NCBI RefSeq assembly: GCF_030068455.1
Contig: NZ_JAQOSQ010000002.1
Span: forward strand, 248,001 to 312,000
Reading direction: 5' to 3'
Source: Roseofilum casamattae BLCC-M143
Lineage (GTDB): Bacteria > Cyanobacteriota > Cyanobacteriia > Cyanobacteriales > Desertifilaceae
DNA: 64,000 bases
Position numbers and translations under genes: made by a program. Below are positions 54,429 through 62,125 of this stretch, in pieces. Each line of letters begins with the position of its first letter. The first letter of the stretch is position 1. The notes beneath the pieces are model-generated. The model had not been told where the DNA came from. It did not search any database and was given only the letters and a program-made list of their open reading frames with translations.

Positions 54429-57400
54429 TCACGAACAATTGGACCGAGAAAACTCTTGCTGAGGTTTTGGCGGCCCGGCATAATAGAGTTCCATCGAACC
54501 ATCGGGAAGCTGCCGTGCCGCATTCGCTTCGATGAGGGAAAGCGGATCTACTTGAGCCGGAGCTTGTACTGTTGTTCCCAGGTAAGCAGAGGGGTCGCGC
54601 ACGTCATGCCAAGTAGAAACCCCCAAACGCCTGTCCCGAGGATTTTCCGGCAGTCCTCCCCGTCCCGTTTGGACGAAGCGACTCTGACCGAACTCATTAC
54701 ACCCTTGGACAACTTCTTCGTCGGGGTCGAGTACGTCTGCTTCTAATTCCACATCGGCATCGGCTGGGTTGACATTGGGATTAGAGATTCTCACCACACC
54801 ACTGACTCCAAACTGGGAACTGGCTGTAATGTCACTCAAAGGCGTTAAATCCTCCCGAAACTCGATACCAATTAATCCATTGGCGATGATATCAATATTA
54901 CCTCCATCTCCTTCAAAGGCATTGGCAATGATATCGCTGTTTTCCCCGGAAACAGCAAAGATAAAGGGAGCATTAATCGTAATATCGCCCCCATTGCCCG
55001 CGCCTCCGGCTTCTGTGGAAATTAATCCCCCATTTCGCAGCAGAAGAACATCGCTAAGATTGAGTTGAAGATTCCCCCCTTCACCGGAAGCCGTTTCTGC
55101 GTTTAAACGTCCTCCGTCCCGTAACTCTAGGCGGTGCGCTCGCAGTTGCAAGTCTCCTGCATTTCCCGTTCCTTCGTTACGAACCGTGATTTCTCCGTTA
55201 TTGAGTAGTTGTACTAGGTTGCCTCGAATGGTAATTTGCCCCGCATTTCCCGAGATCTCTTCCCCTTCATTGACTAAAGCAGCGGCAGAAATTAGGCCTT
55301 CACGTTGGATAAGCAACACATCAGCAACTGTCAAGTCAATATCTCCCCCTTGTCCCAAGGCAGTTGTTGCTGTAAGTTTCCCTTCATCCGTTAATTCTAG
55401 ACGTGCTGCTTGAATGGTCAAGTCGCCCGCATTTCCGGTTCCATTGTTGCGAACGGTGATTTCGCCTTTGTTGTTCAGTTGAATCAGATTACCTTCGATG
55501 GTGATATTACCAGAGTCGGCAGATAGAGTTTGACTTTGGCTTCCTGCTTCTCCGACTTCTGTGGAAATTAACCCTCTATTGCTTAGGAGTAGTACATCAG
55601 CCACTTGTAGTTCAATGTTACCCCCTCCACCAGAAGCGGTCGCAGTAGTTAGCTGTCCTTCGTTGGCGATCTCAATACGGTTAGCTTCAATCTGGAGGTT
55701 GCCTGCTATACCTACTCCTTCGTTTCCTACCCCCACTCTCGCCCCATCAGAAACCGTTAAGCGAGGGGTATTAATGGTTAAACTTCCTGCATTCCCGGAA
55801 GGCCGGTCTGGAAGTCCTATCGCTTGACGAAATACTTCTGGTAAAACTGGAGCATCTGATAGGATTTCAGCTCGGAGTTCTCCTTCTTCTGTTCTGCCAA
55901 TCCCACTAATTTCGATAGAATCAGTAGCATTGATAGTTAAGCTTCCTGCCGAGCCTTCAGCCAGCGTTGAAGTAGTAATCGTTGCTCCATCTCTGATGAC
56001 TAATCTAGAGGTATTTACTATTAGTTCTCCCGCATCTCCTTCTCTAAGTGATGTATTGCCTAGAGTACTACGCCTTAAAGTGACAGGAGTAAAGCCATCT
56101 AATGTGATAAATTGAGACGCATTGATTGTCAGCTTCCCAGTTGAACCAACATCTAAAGCAGTGTTAGCAATAACTCCACCATCCAAAAGAGTTAAACCTT
56201 GTGCATTAATTGTCAAATTCCCTGAATTTCCTTCTCCAACAGTCACATTCACCAAGCTGCTAAAAATGTTCGGATTGTCACTAGCAAAACCAGTCACTTC
56301 TGCCAAATTAGCAGTACTGACGGATAGATCTCCTGCATTCCCACTGCCATAGGTTTTGTTGTGTATCACTCCTCCACCCAATAGCAATAGGTTCCCTGTA
56401 GAAATATTGGTTTGCCCACCTGCTCCCTCATTTACCGTTTCATTAAATAAGAGACTCGGAAACATTTGCTCTGCATCGGTTCCGCTCACTTCCAACGCCT
56501 CACTGGCATTCACCGTCAAGTTACCCGCAGCACTCGAACCCGTATTTTGAATCAGCCCTGCTGACCCTCCAACGAGCCGTATTTGCCGTCCCACCATCTC
56601 AATTGAACCGAGTCCCGAACCACTGGCATCGACTGCAGACTGTTCTGATAAGCTAATATCTCCAAAACGTTCCACTCCCTCATAACCGAATTGCCATCCT
56701 CCATCAACCGAGGTTAAACTTACTTGTCCTGACTGTACGCTTCCCAAAGCAATACGTCCTTCTGGCGCTTTGAGAACTCCCCCGACTAAATTTACCTCTG
56801 CTCCAATTAAGGCTAAGGTATTCCCCGAACTGACCTCTAACCCAGGATTGGCTTCACTGCGGTCTACTGGAGTAGTGCGAATACTCCCGATAGTGAATCC
56901 ATGACCCTGTCCCTCCACGCGAATGGGAGCGGGATTATTGCTACTGAAATCTAAGCCAATGGGAGAATTAATTGTCAGTAATGGTGGCTCTGTAGGGTCG
57001 CTCGCTTCTAACATTACCCCATCGCTAAAGACAATCCGATCGGCTGTTGTGGCAAAGAACGACCCTCCTAGCCTTAAGCTCGCTCCCGAACCAAATGTAA
57101 TCCCTGCGGGGTTAATCAAGAATAAATTGGCCGTTCCTTGAGCTTCAATTAACCCATTAATCAGAGATTGACTCCCGCCAGTAACTCGACTAAAGATATT
57201 TTGGATACTGGGACTATTCAGGAATACTGCCGACCCCCCTAAGGGAACGGAGAACTGCTGAAAACTGTGAAACAGATTGCTTCCGGCCGTGGTTCCCCCG
57301 GTAATCTGGAAATTGGGATTGCCATTGACCGTTGTCCCGAGGGAGCCATCTGGGATAACCTGAGCTAAGTTTGGGGGAGCGGCAACCATCAGAGCAGCAG

Positions 57401-57446
57401 TGGCGAGAGTCGTTGAGAGAGCGAGCCAAGTACGTTCCATAGCCAT
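54429..57446 (-). CDS. Filamentous-haemagglutinin-like TpsA exoprotein
   Basis: A 1005-residue secreted protein. A signal peptide (about 1-29) is followed by the TPS/haemagglutination activity domain: VIPDGSLGTTVNGNPNFQITGGTTAG, FHSFQQFSVPLGGSAVFLNS and the NLFLINPAGITFGSGASLRLGGSFFATTAD box (about 107-137). The rest is a long beta-helix of Gly/Asn-rich repeats (for example GNAGDLTI, VSDGARV) up to about residue 890. It closes with the cyanobacterial tail CNEFGQSRFVQTGRGGLPENPRD. TpsA proteins pass the outer membrane through a TpsB porin, which is not in this window. They serve as adhesins or toxins. In cyanobacteria such genes often neighbour CHAT and DUF928 genes. Not one GCGATCGC was spotted in its 3 kb. 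Confidence 0.9.
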   Translation of the reverse strand: MAMERTWLALSTTLATAALMVAAPPNLAQVIPDGSLGTTVNGNPNFQITGGTTAGSNLFHSFQQFSVPLGGSAVFLNSPSIQNIFSRVTGGSQSLINGLIEAQGTANLFLINPAGITFGSGASLRLGGSFFATTADRIVFSDGVMLEASDPTEPPLLTINSPIGLDFSSNNPAPIRVEGQGHGFTIGSIRTTPVDRSEANPGLEVSSGNTLALIGAEVNLVGGVLKAPEGRIALGSVQSGQVSLTSVDGGWQFGYEGVERFGDISLSEQSAVDASGSGLGSIEMVGRQIRLVGGSAGLIQNTGSSAAGNLTVNASEALEVSGTDAEQMFPSLLFNETVNEGAGGQTNISTGNLLLLGGGVIHNKTYGSGNAGDLSVSTANLAEVTGFASDNPNIFSSLVNVTVGEGNSGNLTINAQGLTLLDGGVIANTALDVGSTGKLTINASQFITLDGFTPVTLRRSTLGNTSLREGDAGELIVNTSRLVIRDGATITTSTLAEGSAGSLTINATDSIEISGIGRTEEGELRAEILSDAPVLPEVFRQAIGLPDRPSGNAGSLTINTPRLTVSDGARVGVGNEGVGIAGNLQIEANRIEIANEGQLTTATASGGGGNIELQVADVLLLSNRGLISTEVGEAGSQSQTLSADSGNITIEGNLIQLNNKGEITVRNNGTGNAGDLTIQAARLELTDEGKLTATTALGQGGDIDLTVADVLLIQREGLISAAALVNEGEEISGNAGQITIRGNLVQLLNNGEITVRNEGTGNAGDLQLRAHRLELRDGGRLNAETASGEGGNLQLNLSDVLLLRNGGLISTEAGGAGNGGDITINAPFIFAVSGENSDIIANAFEGDGGNIDIIANGLIGIEFREDLTPLSDITASSQFGVSGVVRISNPNVNPADADVELEADVLDPDEEVVQGCNEFGQSRFVQTGRGGLPENPRDRRLGVSTWHDVRDPSAYLGTTVQAPAQVDPLSLIEANAARQLPDGSMELYYAGPPKPQQEFSRSNCS

Positions 57447-57569
57447 ATTCGAGTTGTGGTGCTAGAAATTGATTCTAAATTGAGAAGTCTTTTTTGACGA
57501 TTCGGTTACTGGGACCTCAGTACAGGACAAAAAAGTTGAAAAGGATGCAAGGAGAGGGTTTGATAGAAA

Positions 57570-57830
57570 TTACCACCAAATCAATCAGACCCTCATGCAA
57601 TACAGTAACGCGATTCGAGAACAATTACGACCCCATCTCGGTTGGCATGGAGCCAGACTCTCTTTCATTGCCTTGTTCATCATCGCTCAAATCCCCCAAC
57701 CCTGGGTATTGAGCATTGACCAGACCAACTGGTGGTCTTGGGTCAAACTGCTGTTGATAGTAAATCCAATGAAATCACGGCAATTCCGCTTCTATTGGAA
57801 CAACTAGACTCGCCAAGTCTGGGTTTTTCC
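57570..57830 (+). pseudogene. Mosaic of IS4-family and ISAs1-family transposase fragments
   Basis: A frame from about 57570 encodes NQTLMQYSNAIREQLRPHLG and WHGARLSFIALFIIAQ, the N-terminus of an IS4-family transposase. It is then joined in frame to IPQPWVLSIDQTNWW, the part around the first catalytic Asp of the same family, with about 90 residues missing. From about 57749 a different frame gives DSKSNEITAIPLLLEQLD, a signature of ISAs1-family transposases. The two pieces come from unrelated elements, so this is an IS graveyard, not a functional gene. It lies in the 780-base gap between the exoprotein and gshB. Confidence 0.6.
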
Positions 57831-57851
57831 AGCTTACCTAGTCTTTTCTCG

Positions 57852-58003
57852 CTGAGGGGGCGACAAGCATCCCATAAGCCTTGAGGTATAAGGGTTTTAA
57901 CCGTGATGGCTTCATGAAGATGCCGCCTGCGATCGCGATCGACAAGGTTGACGAAGAAAAAGCAACATTCATAAGGCTTTCAGCTTGCTTGTCGCCCCAT
58001 CAG
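57852..58003. mobile_element. MITE-like element, 152 bases
   Basis: The left end CTGAGGGGGCGACAAGCA and the right end, whose reverse complement is CTGATGGGGCGACAAGCA, match at 17 of 18 positions, with a further AAGCCTT in common. A one-ended copy of the right end exists at 11193-11239. The inside is non-coding with two overlapping GATCGC motifs. From 58004 to 58226 nothing else is evident. Confidence 0.6.
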
Positions 58004-58226
58004 AGCGATCGCATGAGATAAAGTCCTGAGATGCAGCGTATTTTATCTTGTTGTCACTAATGCGAGACTTGCACCCATCATTTTAGATTAGCATAGAGAA
58101 TTTGCGATCGCCAGTATACCGGTGACATCGCACTGTACCTCATAAGAGAGCCAAGTGGTGTATCGACAACACCGATGGCTGTAGAGGCGTGTCATGTTCC
58201 GGAGCAAAAACGGCCGTTCGCCCCTA

Positions 58227-59225
58227 CTAATTTGTTAATCTATTACAAACCCAAGAAATTGTCGTTTCTCCCAAACGAACGTCATTTAAGCGATCGATTT
58301 CGCGAATTCCCGTAGGACTGGTAACATTGACTTCAGTTAAATAGTTGCCAATAATATCCAAACCGACAAAATAAAGTCCGTCTTGTTGTAATTTAGGGGC
58401 AAGCTGGCGCGCAATATCTCGTTCTCGCTCTGTAATTTCGACTTTTTCAACTCGACCGCCAACGGCCATATTATTGCGGAATTCTTCACCCGTGGAGACG
58501 CGATTTACGGCTCCGATAGGTTCGCCATCGAGCACGATAATCCGCTTATCTCCGTTTTTTGCTTCCGGGAGAAATTGCTGAACCATTACTTGGAGTTGGC
58601 CGTTTTTCGTGCTTAATTCGATTAGAGAACTGAAATTGCGATCGCCCTTTTCCAAAATTAGAATACCTTCCCCAGCCATGCCTCCCAATGGCTTCAGCAC
58701 CGCCTTCTCTTGCTCGTCCACAAATTCGCGAATCGATGCCTTATTTGCCGTAACAATAGTTTTCGGAATTGCCCCAGTAAACTGCTGAGCGTACATTTTC
58801 TCATTGGCGTGGCGCAACCCAGCGGGCGCATTCACCACCAAAGTTTTCTCGGGATTAACATAATCCAAAATAAATGTAGCGTAAAGGTAAGCTGTCGTCA
58901 CTGGAGGGTCGGTACGCATGAAGACAGCCTGCATTTCCTCCAAAGGACGCATTTGTACTTCCCCAACGTCAAACCACGAGTCAGCCGCAACCCAATGTCC
59001 GTCAACTAACTCTACCGGAGATAAACTGACTGGAGATAATGCAGCCCAAGCCTTACTTTCTCTCACTTCTAAGTGCTCGGCTTGAGTTATCCAAACCCGA
59101 TGACCCAGAACTTGTGCCGCCTCCATTAACGCGATACTACTATCATGAGTCGGGTCGAGGCGGTCAATCGGGTCGATAATAAACGCAAAGTCCATAGAGG
59201 AATTGAGGATAGCTACCCGATTCAT
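58227..59225 (-). CDS. gshB: Glutathione synthetase
   Basis: About 332 residues from the ATG at 59225 (a TTG seven codons upstream is in frame). It has the ATP-grasp fold with AFIIDPIDRLDPTHDSSIALMEAA at the N-terminus, MRTDPPVTTAYLYATFILD (about 102-120), the ATP-grasp loop VLKPLGGMAGEGILIL (about 180-195), and the C-terminal GLDIIGNYLTEVNVTSPTGIREI (about 290-312), which carries the metal ligands. It adds glycine to gamma-glutamylcysteine to give glutathione in the cytosol. The next gene upstream on the same strand is grxC, about 100 bases away across a repeat, so the pair (glutathione and glutaredoxin) may be co-expressed. Confidence 0.95.
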   Translation of the reverse strand: MNRVAILNSSMDFAFIIDPIDRLDPTHDSSIALMEAAQVLGHRVWITQAEHLEVRESKAWAALSPVSLSPVELVDGHWVAADSWFDVGEVQMRPLEEMQAVFMRTDPPVTTAYLYATFILDYVNPEKTLVVNAPAGLRHANEKMYAQQFTGAIPKTIVTANKASIREFVDEQEKAVLKPLGGMAGEGILILEKGDRNFSSLIELSTKNGQLQVMVQQFLPEAKNGDKRIIVLDGEPIGAVNRVSTGEEFRNNMAVGGRVEKVEITERERDIARQLAPKLQQDGLYFVGLDIIGNYLTEVNVTSPTGIREIDRLNDVRLGETTISWVCNRLTN

Positions 59226-59264
59226 TTTAACGGCAGTTGCGGTCAAATTATGGGGGCGATCGCA

Positions 59265-59311
59265 GAAACCGGGTTCCTCCGTGCCTCTCCCGCAGACAGA
59301 AACCCGGTTTC
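59265..59311. repeat. Dispersed GAAACCGGGTTTC-type inverted repeat, copy 2
   Basis: GAAACCGGGTTCC at 59265 and GAAACCCGGTTTC at 59299-59311 form an imperfect inverted pair of the same family as 6583-6645 and 60501-60563. It lies between grxC and gshB, which are co-directional, so it may shape the mRNA between them. Confidence 0.6.
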
Positions 59312-59322
59312 CAGGCCTCCCC

Positions 59323-59580
59323 TTACAAATTTAAGATGGAATCGAGCCTACCTTGGGCATCGAGTTCGTAAATGCCGCTACAGTCTCCCACATACTTATC
59401 CTCTGCGAAAATCTGCGGTAGCGATCGCGGGCCTCCCGTCCTCTCCACCATTTTCTCCCTGGCTATATCATCGCCATCAATGCAATGCTCCACGTACTGC
59501 ACTCCCTTACGGTCTAACAGAGCCTTAGCTCGGAGACAAAACGGGCAAGTACTCCAAGTATAGATTTCAACGCTGGCCAT
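59323..59580 (-). CDS. grxC: Glutaredoxin 3
   Basis: An 85-residue class I glutaredoxin with the dithiol active site Cys-Pro-Phe-Cys at about residues 12-15 (YTWSTCPFCLRAK), the cis-Pro loop RSLPQIF (about 52-58) and a GDCSGIYELDAQGRLD end. The end usually reads Gly-Gly-Cys-Asp-Asp, so the sequence here is a small variation. It reduces disulphides and deglutathionylates proteins with glutathione, which GshB, encoded just downstream, helps to make. The start is ATG with no obvious Shine-Dalgarno. Confidence 0.93.
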   Translation of the reverse strand: MASVEIYTWSTCPFCLRAKALLDRKGVQYVEHCIDGDDIAREKMVERTGGPRSLPQIFAEDKYVGDCSGIYELDAQGRLDSILNL

Positions 59581-59735
59581 AGTGCTCGGGTTCTCCAGAA
59601 GTCGCAGTTTAAATACTTCACAATTCTATACAAATTTGGTAACTCCTGGGGAAAAATTGCAGTCTGCCCGCAAAAAACGGTACTATACCCCATTGAGCTG
59701 ATAAATATTGCTTTAGTCTGAGGGTTATATCGTTC

Positions 59736-60461
59736 GTGCGCAAAATTGTTTTAGCAGGTAACTGGAAAATGCATAAAACCCAGGCCGAGAGTCTGAGTTT
59801 CGTGCAAGGGTTTCTCCCCGAACTGAAAACGACACCGGCAGAGAGAACCGTCGTTCTCTGCGTTCCGTTTACCGATCTAGGGGTTTTAGCCGGAAAATTA
59901 GATGGGAAAGGAGTGAGCCTCGGCGCTCAAAACGTTCATTGGGAAGACCAGGGAGCTTACACGGGCGAGATCTCCGGGGCGATGTTAAACGAGATTGGAG
60001 TCGAGTATGTGGTCATCGGCCACAGCGAGCGTCGCGAATACTTTGGCGAAACCGATGAAACCGTTAATTTCCGTCTTAGAGCCGCTCAGAAGCATGGCTT
60101 GATTCCAATTCTGTGCGTGGGAGAAACGAAACAACAGCGCCAAAGTGGAGAAACAGAATCTCATATTTTTTCGCAGTTAGAGAAAGATCTCGTTGGGGTA
60201 GACCAAAGTCAATTGGTCATTGCTTACGAACCCATTTGGGCTATTGGTACTGGCGAAACTTGCGATTCCGTTGAAGCAAACCGGGTGATTGGTTTAATCC
60301 GTTCTAAGCTTTCTAACCAGGACGTTCCCATTCAATATGGAGGTTCGGTGAAGCCGGGGAACATTGACGAGATCATGGCACAGCCAGAGATTGATGGAGT
60401 TCTTGTCGGCGGTGCAAGTCTTGATGCGGAAGGGTTTGCCCGTATTGTCAATTATCAGTAA
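59736..60461 (+). CDS. tpiA: Triosephosphate isomerase
   Basis: A 241-residue TIM-barrel enzyme starting at GTG ([14 protein letters not shown]). It shows the substrate-binding Lys in NWKMHK, the electrophile His in [13 protein letters not shown] (about residues 91-103), the catalytic Glu in [12 protein letters not shown] (loop 6, about 160-171) and the phosphate-binding GGSVKPGN and VLVGGASL loops. It interconverts dihydroxyacetone phosphate and glyceraldehyde-3-phosphate in glycolysis and the Calvin cycle, in the cytosol. It is divergent from grxC across 155 bases. A pair of palindromic repeats follows it. Confidence 0.97.
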   Translation: MRKIVLAGNWKMHKTQAESLSFVQGFLPELKTTPAERTVVLCVPFTDLGVLAGKLDGKGVSLGAQNVHWEDQGAYTGEISGAMLNEIGVEYVVIGHSERREYFGETDETVNFRLRAAQKHGLIPILCVGETKQQRQSGETESHIFSQLEKDLVGVDQSQLVIAYEPIWAIGTGETCDSVEANRVIGLIRSKLSNQDVPIQYGGSVKPGNIDEIMAQPEIDGVLVGGASLDAEGFARIVNYQ

Positions 60462-60500
60462 GTGTCAGATATCGACTGAGGAAAAGCCGATATGAGAGCA

Positions 60501-60563
60501 AGAAACCGGGTTTCTCTCTCAACCTCTACCCAGAGATAACAGCTCTGAAGAAACCCGGTTTCT
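60501..60563. repeat. Dispersed AGAAACCGGGTTTCT-type repeat, copy 3
   Basis: AGAAACCGGGTTTCT at 60501-60515 and AGAAACCCGGTTTCT at 60549-60563 are inverse copies, and each is itself nearly palindromic. They lie between tpiA and the sigma-like gene, 40 bases after the tpiA stop, so could act as its terminator. Confidence 0.65.
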
Positions 60564-60635
60564 GCAAAACGGACGCTATGATGGCTAGGATCTCTCTATT
60601 GACTATTCCCATTCCCGATCGAAGCGCACTATCCA

Positions 60636-61322
60636 ATGCAACTGCCTCAGTTTCCCGAAACTCACCATCCTCTGATCCAGGCTCTGGCTCATTATAGCGA
60701 TCGCGAACTACTCACCTTCTTCCAGCGCCATCCGGAGTCAGGGCGATACTTTACAGCCATCTTCTGTCGGTATAATCCGATTGTTTATACGCTCATTTCT
60801 CATTCCGCGCGATCGCCCGTACAAGCAGATTATCTCTTTGCCTGTACCTGGCAACATATCTACTACGAACTGCGAGGACTAGACTTGCACGTTGCCGAAT
60901 TCAAAGGCACTGATAGCGCCTTAACCCTACAAAATGCACTGATTAATTTTACGGCGTTCTGTATTAATAACATGAAGTTGCCGCCAGTTGAATCAATTTA
61001 TTATACTCTTGGCAACTGCTCTCCTCCCTTCTGGTGCTATGTAGAACAGGCAATGGAACGCTTGCAACCGATGTTGCGGTTAATCCTCGTCTTATCTCAA
61101 ACCTTTCACTGGAGCGAAACCCGAATTGCAGCTTACTTGCAAGCAGAAGGAGAGACTCTCTCCCCGTCGCAAGTGCAAGCCCAACACCAGCAGGGAATGG
61201 CCGCCTTAAAAGCAGCTCTACCTGCCGATATCCGTACGATCTATCTCGACGAGCACCCTTCAGGAGTCTCTGATGAACCCCTTACCTCTGACCTATCCAG
61301 CGAACCCATCCAAGCCATTTAA
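60636..61322 (+). CDS. Divergent sigma-70-like protein
   Basis: A 228-residue protein. The first half resembles sigma region 2 (RYFTAIFCRYNPIVYTLISHSARSPVQADYLFACTWQHIYYEL, about 35-77), without the strong acidic/aromatic promoter-melting motif of real group 2-4 sigma factors. The second half has a helix-turn-helix pattern like region 4 (LILVLSQTFHWSETRIAAYL, about 149-168). It may be an ECF-like or anti-sigma-related regulator. Whether it binds core polymerase is unknown. It is the first of four co-directional genes leading to the HetZ-related protein, with the next start inside its end. Confidence 0.65.
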   Translation: MQLPQFPETHHPLIQALAHYSDRELLTFFQRHPESGRYFTAIFCRYNPIVYTLISHSARSPVQADYLFACTWQHIYYELRGLDLHVAEFKGTDSALTLQNALINFTAFCINNMKLPPVESIYYTLGNCSPPFWCYVEQAMERLQPMLRLILVLSQTFHWSETRIAAYLQAEGETLSPSQVQAQHQQGMAALKAALPADIRTIYLDEHPSGVSDEPLTSDLSSEPIQAI

Positions 61323-61521
61323 AGCCAACTTCACTCCCCTATTTTGGTCGATGGCCATTGGTTTACTGCTTCCGTGTTACGCTGGCTTACCTCTTGGACT
61401 GCCCACTCGTCCGATTGCCCAACCCCTAGAACAACAGCTCAAAGCCAGTCGTTTGCCTTTGCGCTGCCACCTACAAGCGATCGCCGAACAGTCCGGAGAG
61501 AACCGTTCGAGTCTATCCTAG
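61273..61521 (+). CDS. Possible small membrane/secreted protein
   Basis: An 82-residue frame that starts inside the end of the sigma-like gene (50-base overlap). It has a hydrophobic stretch (FWSMAIGLLLPCYAGLPLGLP, about 24-44) like a signal peptide, and no recognisable domain. The ATG has no clear ribosome site. It fills the space before the acetyltransferase gene, so it could be real through coupled translation, or just chance. Confidence 0.35.
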   Translation: MNPLPLTYPANPSKPFKANFTPLFWSMAIGLLLPCYAGLPLGLPTRPIAQPLEQQLKASRLPLRCHLQAIAEQSGENRSSLS

Positions 61522-61549
61522 AAAGGGTTTGCTTGCTCTCCTACCTTCA

Positions 61550-62113
61550 ATGCCCGATCCTTATGCTATCCGCGCCGCTCAAGCTGAAGATCTCAAAGGC
61601 CTCAGTATTCTCTTGGCCGACAGTTTCCATTCCTGTCAGGGATGGAGTCGATGGTTTTGCTGTTGGCAGAAGTTAGTGCGCTGGAGTATTTATGAAGATT
61701 TAAAACAGCGATGGCGCTTTGGCTCTCCCTATTATCAATGTTGGATTGCCCAGAAAGGCAAGCGAGAAGGACGAGTCTCGATTCCAGGACTGCGCTCGAA
61801 GCGGTTAGTGGGGACGGTGGAAGTGTCTCTGCGCTCGGGGTGGAGCTGCTTGACTCAATACCCTTATATTTCTAATTTGGCCGTCAATGCCGAAGATCGC
61901 GGCCAGGGCATTGCCCAAGAACTTTTGGAGCATTGCGAACAAACGGCATTAACCTGGGGATGCAGTGAAATTTATCTTCATGTTTTGGAGAATAATCATC
62001 CAGCACGGTGTCTCTACTATAAAGTGGGTTATCGCCTACAACAGGTAGAGCTGCATTGGATGGCTCTGCTGCTGGGGAAACCTAAGCGACTGTTTTTGCA
62101 GAAACGTCTCTAA
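61550..62113 (+). CDS. GNAT family N-acetyltransferase
   Basis: A 187-residue protein from the ATG at 61550 (a TTG at 61529 is in frame). The N-terminal helix pair IRAAQAEDLKGLSILLADSF, the strand VEVSLRSGW and the acetyl-CoA binding motif A in ISNLAVNAEDRGQGIAQELLEHCEQTA (about residues 101-127; Arg/Gln-x-x-Gly-x-Gly/Ala type) are typical of GNAT, as is the later VLENNHPARCLYYKVGYRL. The insertion between about 35 and 80 is aromatic-rich (CCWQKLVRW). The substrate is unknown. Such GNAT proteins beside HetZ-type genes are common in cyanobacteria in my recollection. Confidence 0.8.
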   Translation: MPDPYAIRAAQAEDLKGLSILLADSFHSCQGWSRWFCCWQKLVRWSIYEDLKQRWRFGSPYYQCWIAQKGKREGRVSIPGLRSKRLVGTVEVSLRSGWSCLTQYPYISNLAVNAEDRGQGIAQELLEHCEQTALTWGCSEIYLHVLENNHPARCLYYKVGYRLQQVELHWMALLLGKPKRLFLQKRL

Positions 62114-62125
62114 GCGGTAAGTCTG

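Noticed and set aside
54769-56550. Series of plus-strand frames inside the exoprotein gene
   Set aside because: They are Pro/Ser-rich complements of the Gly/Asn repeat codons on the minus strand, so are shadows.
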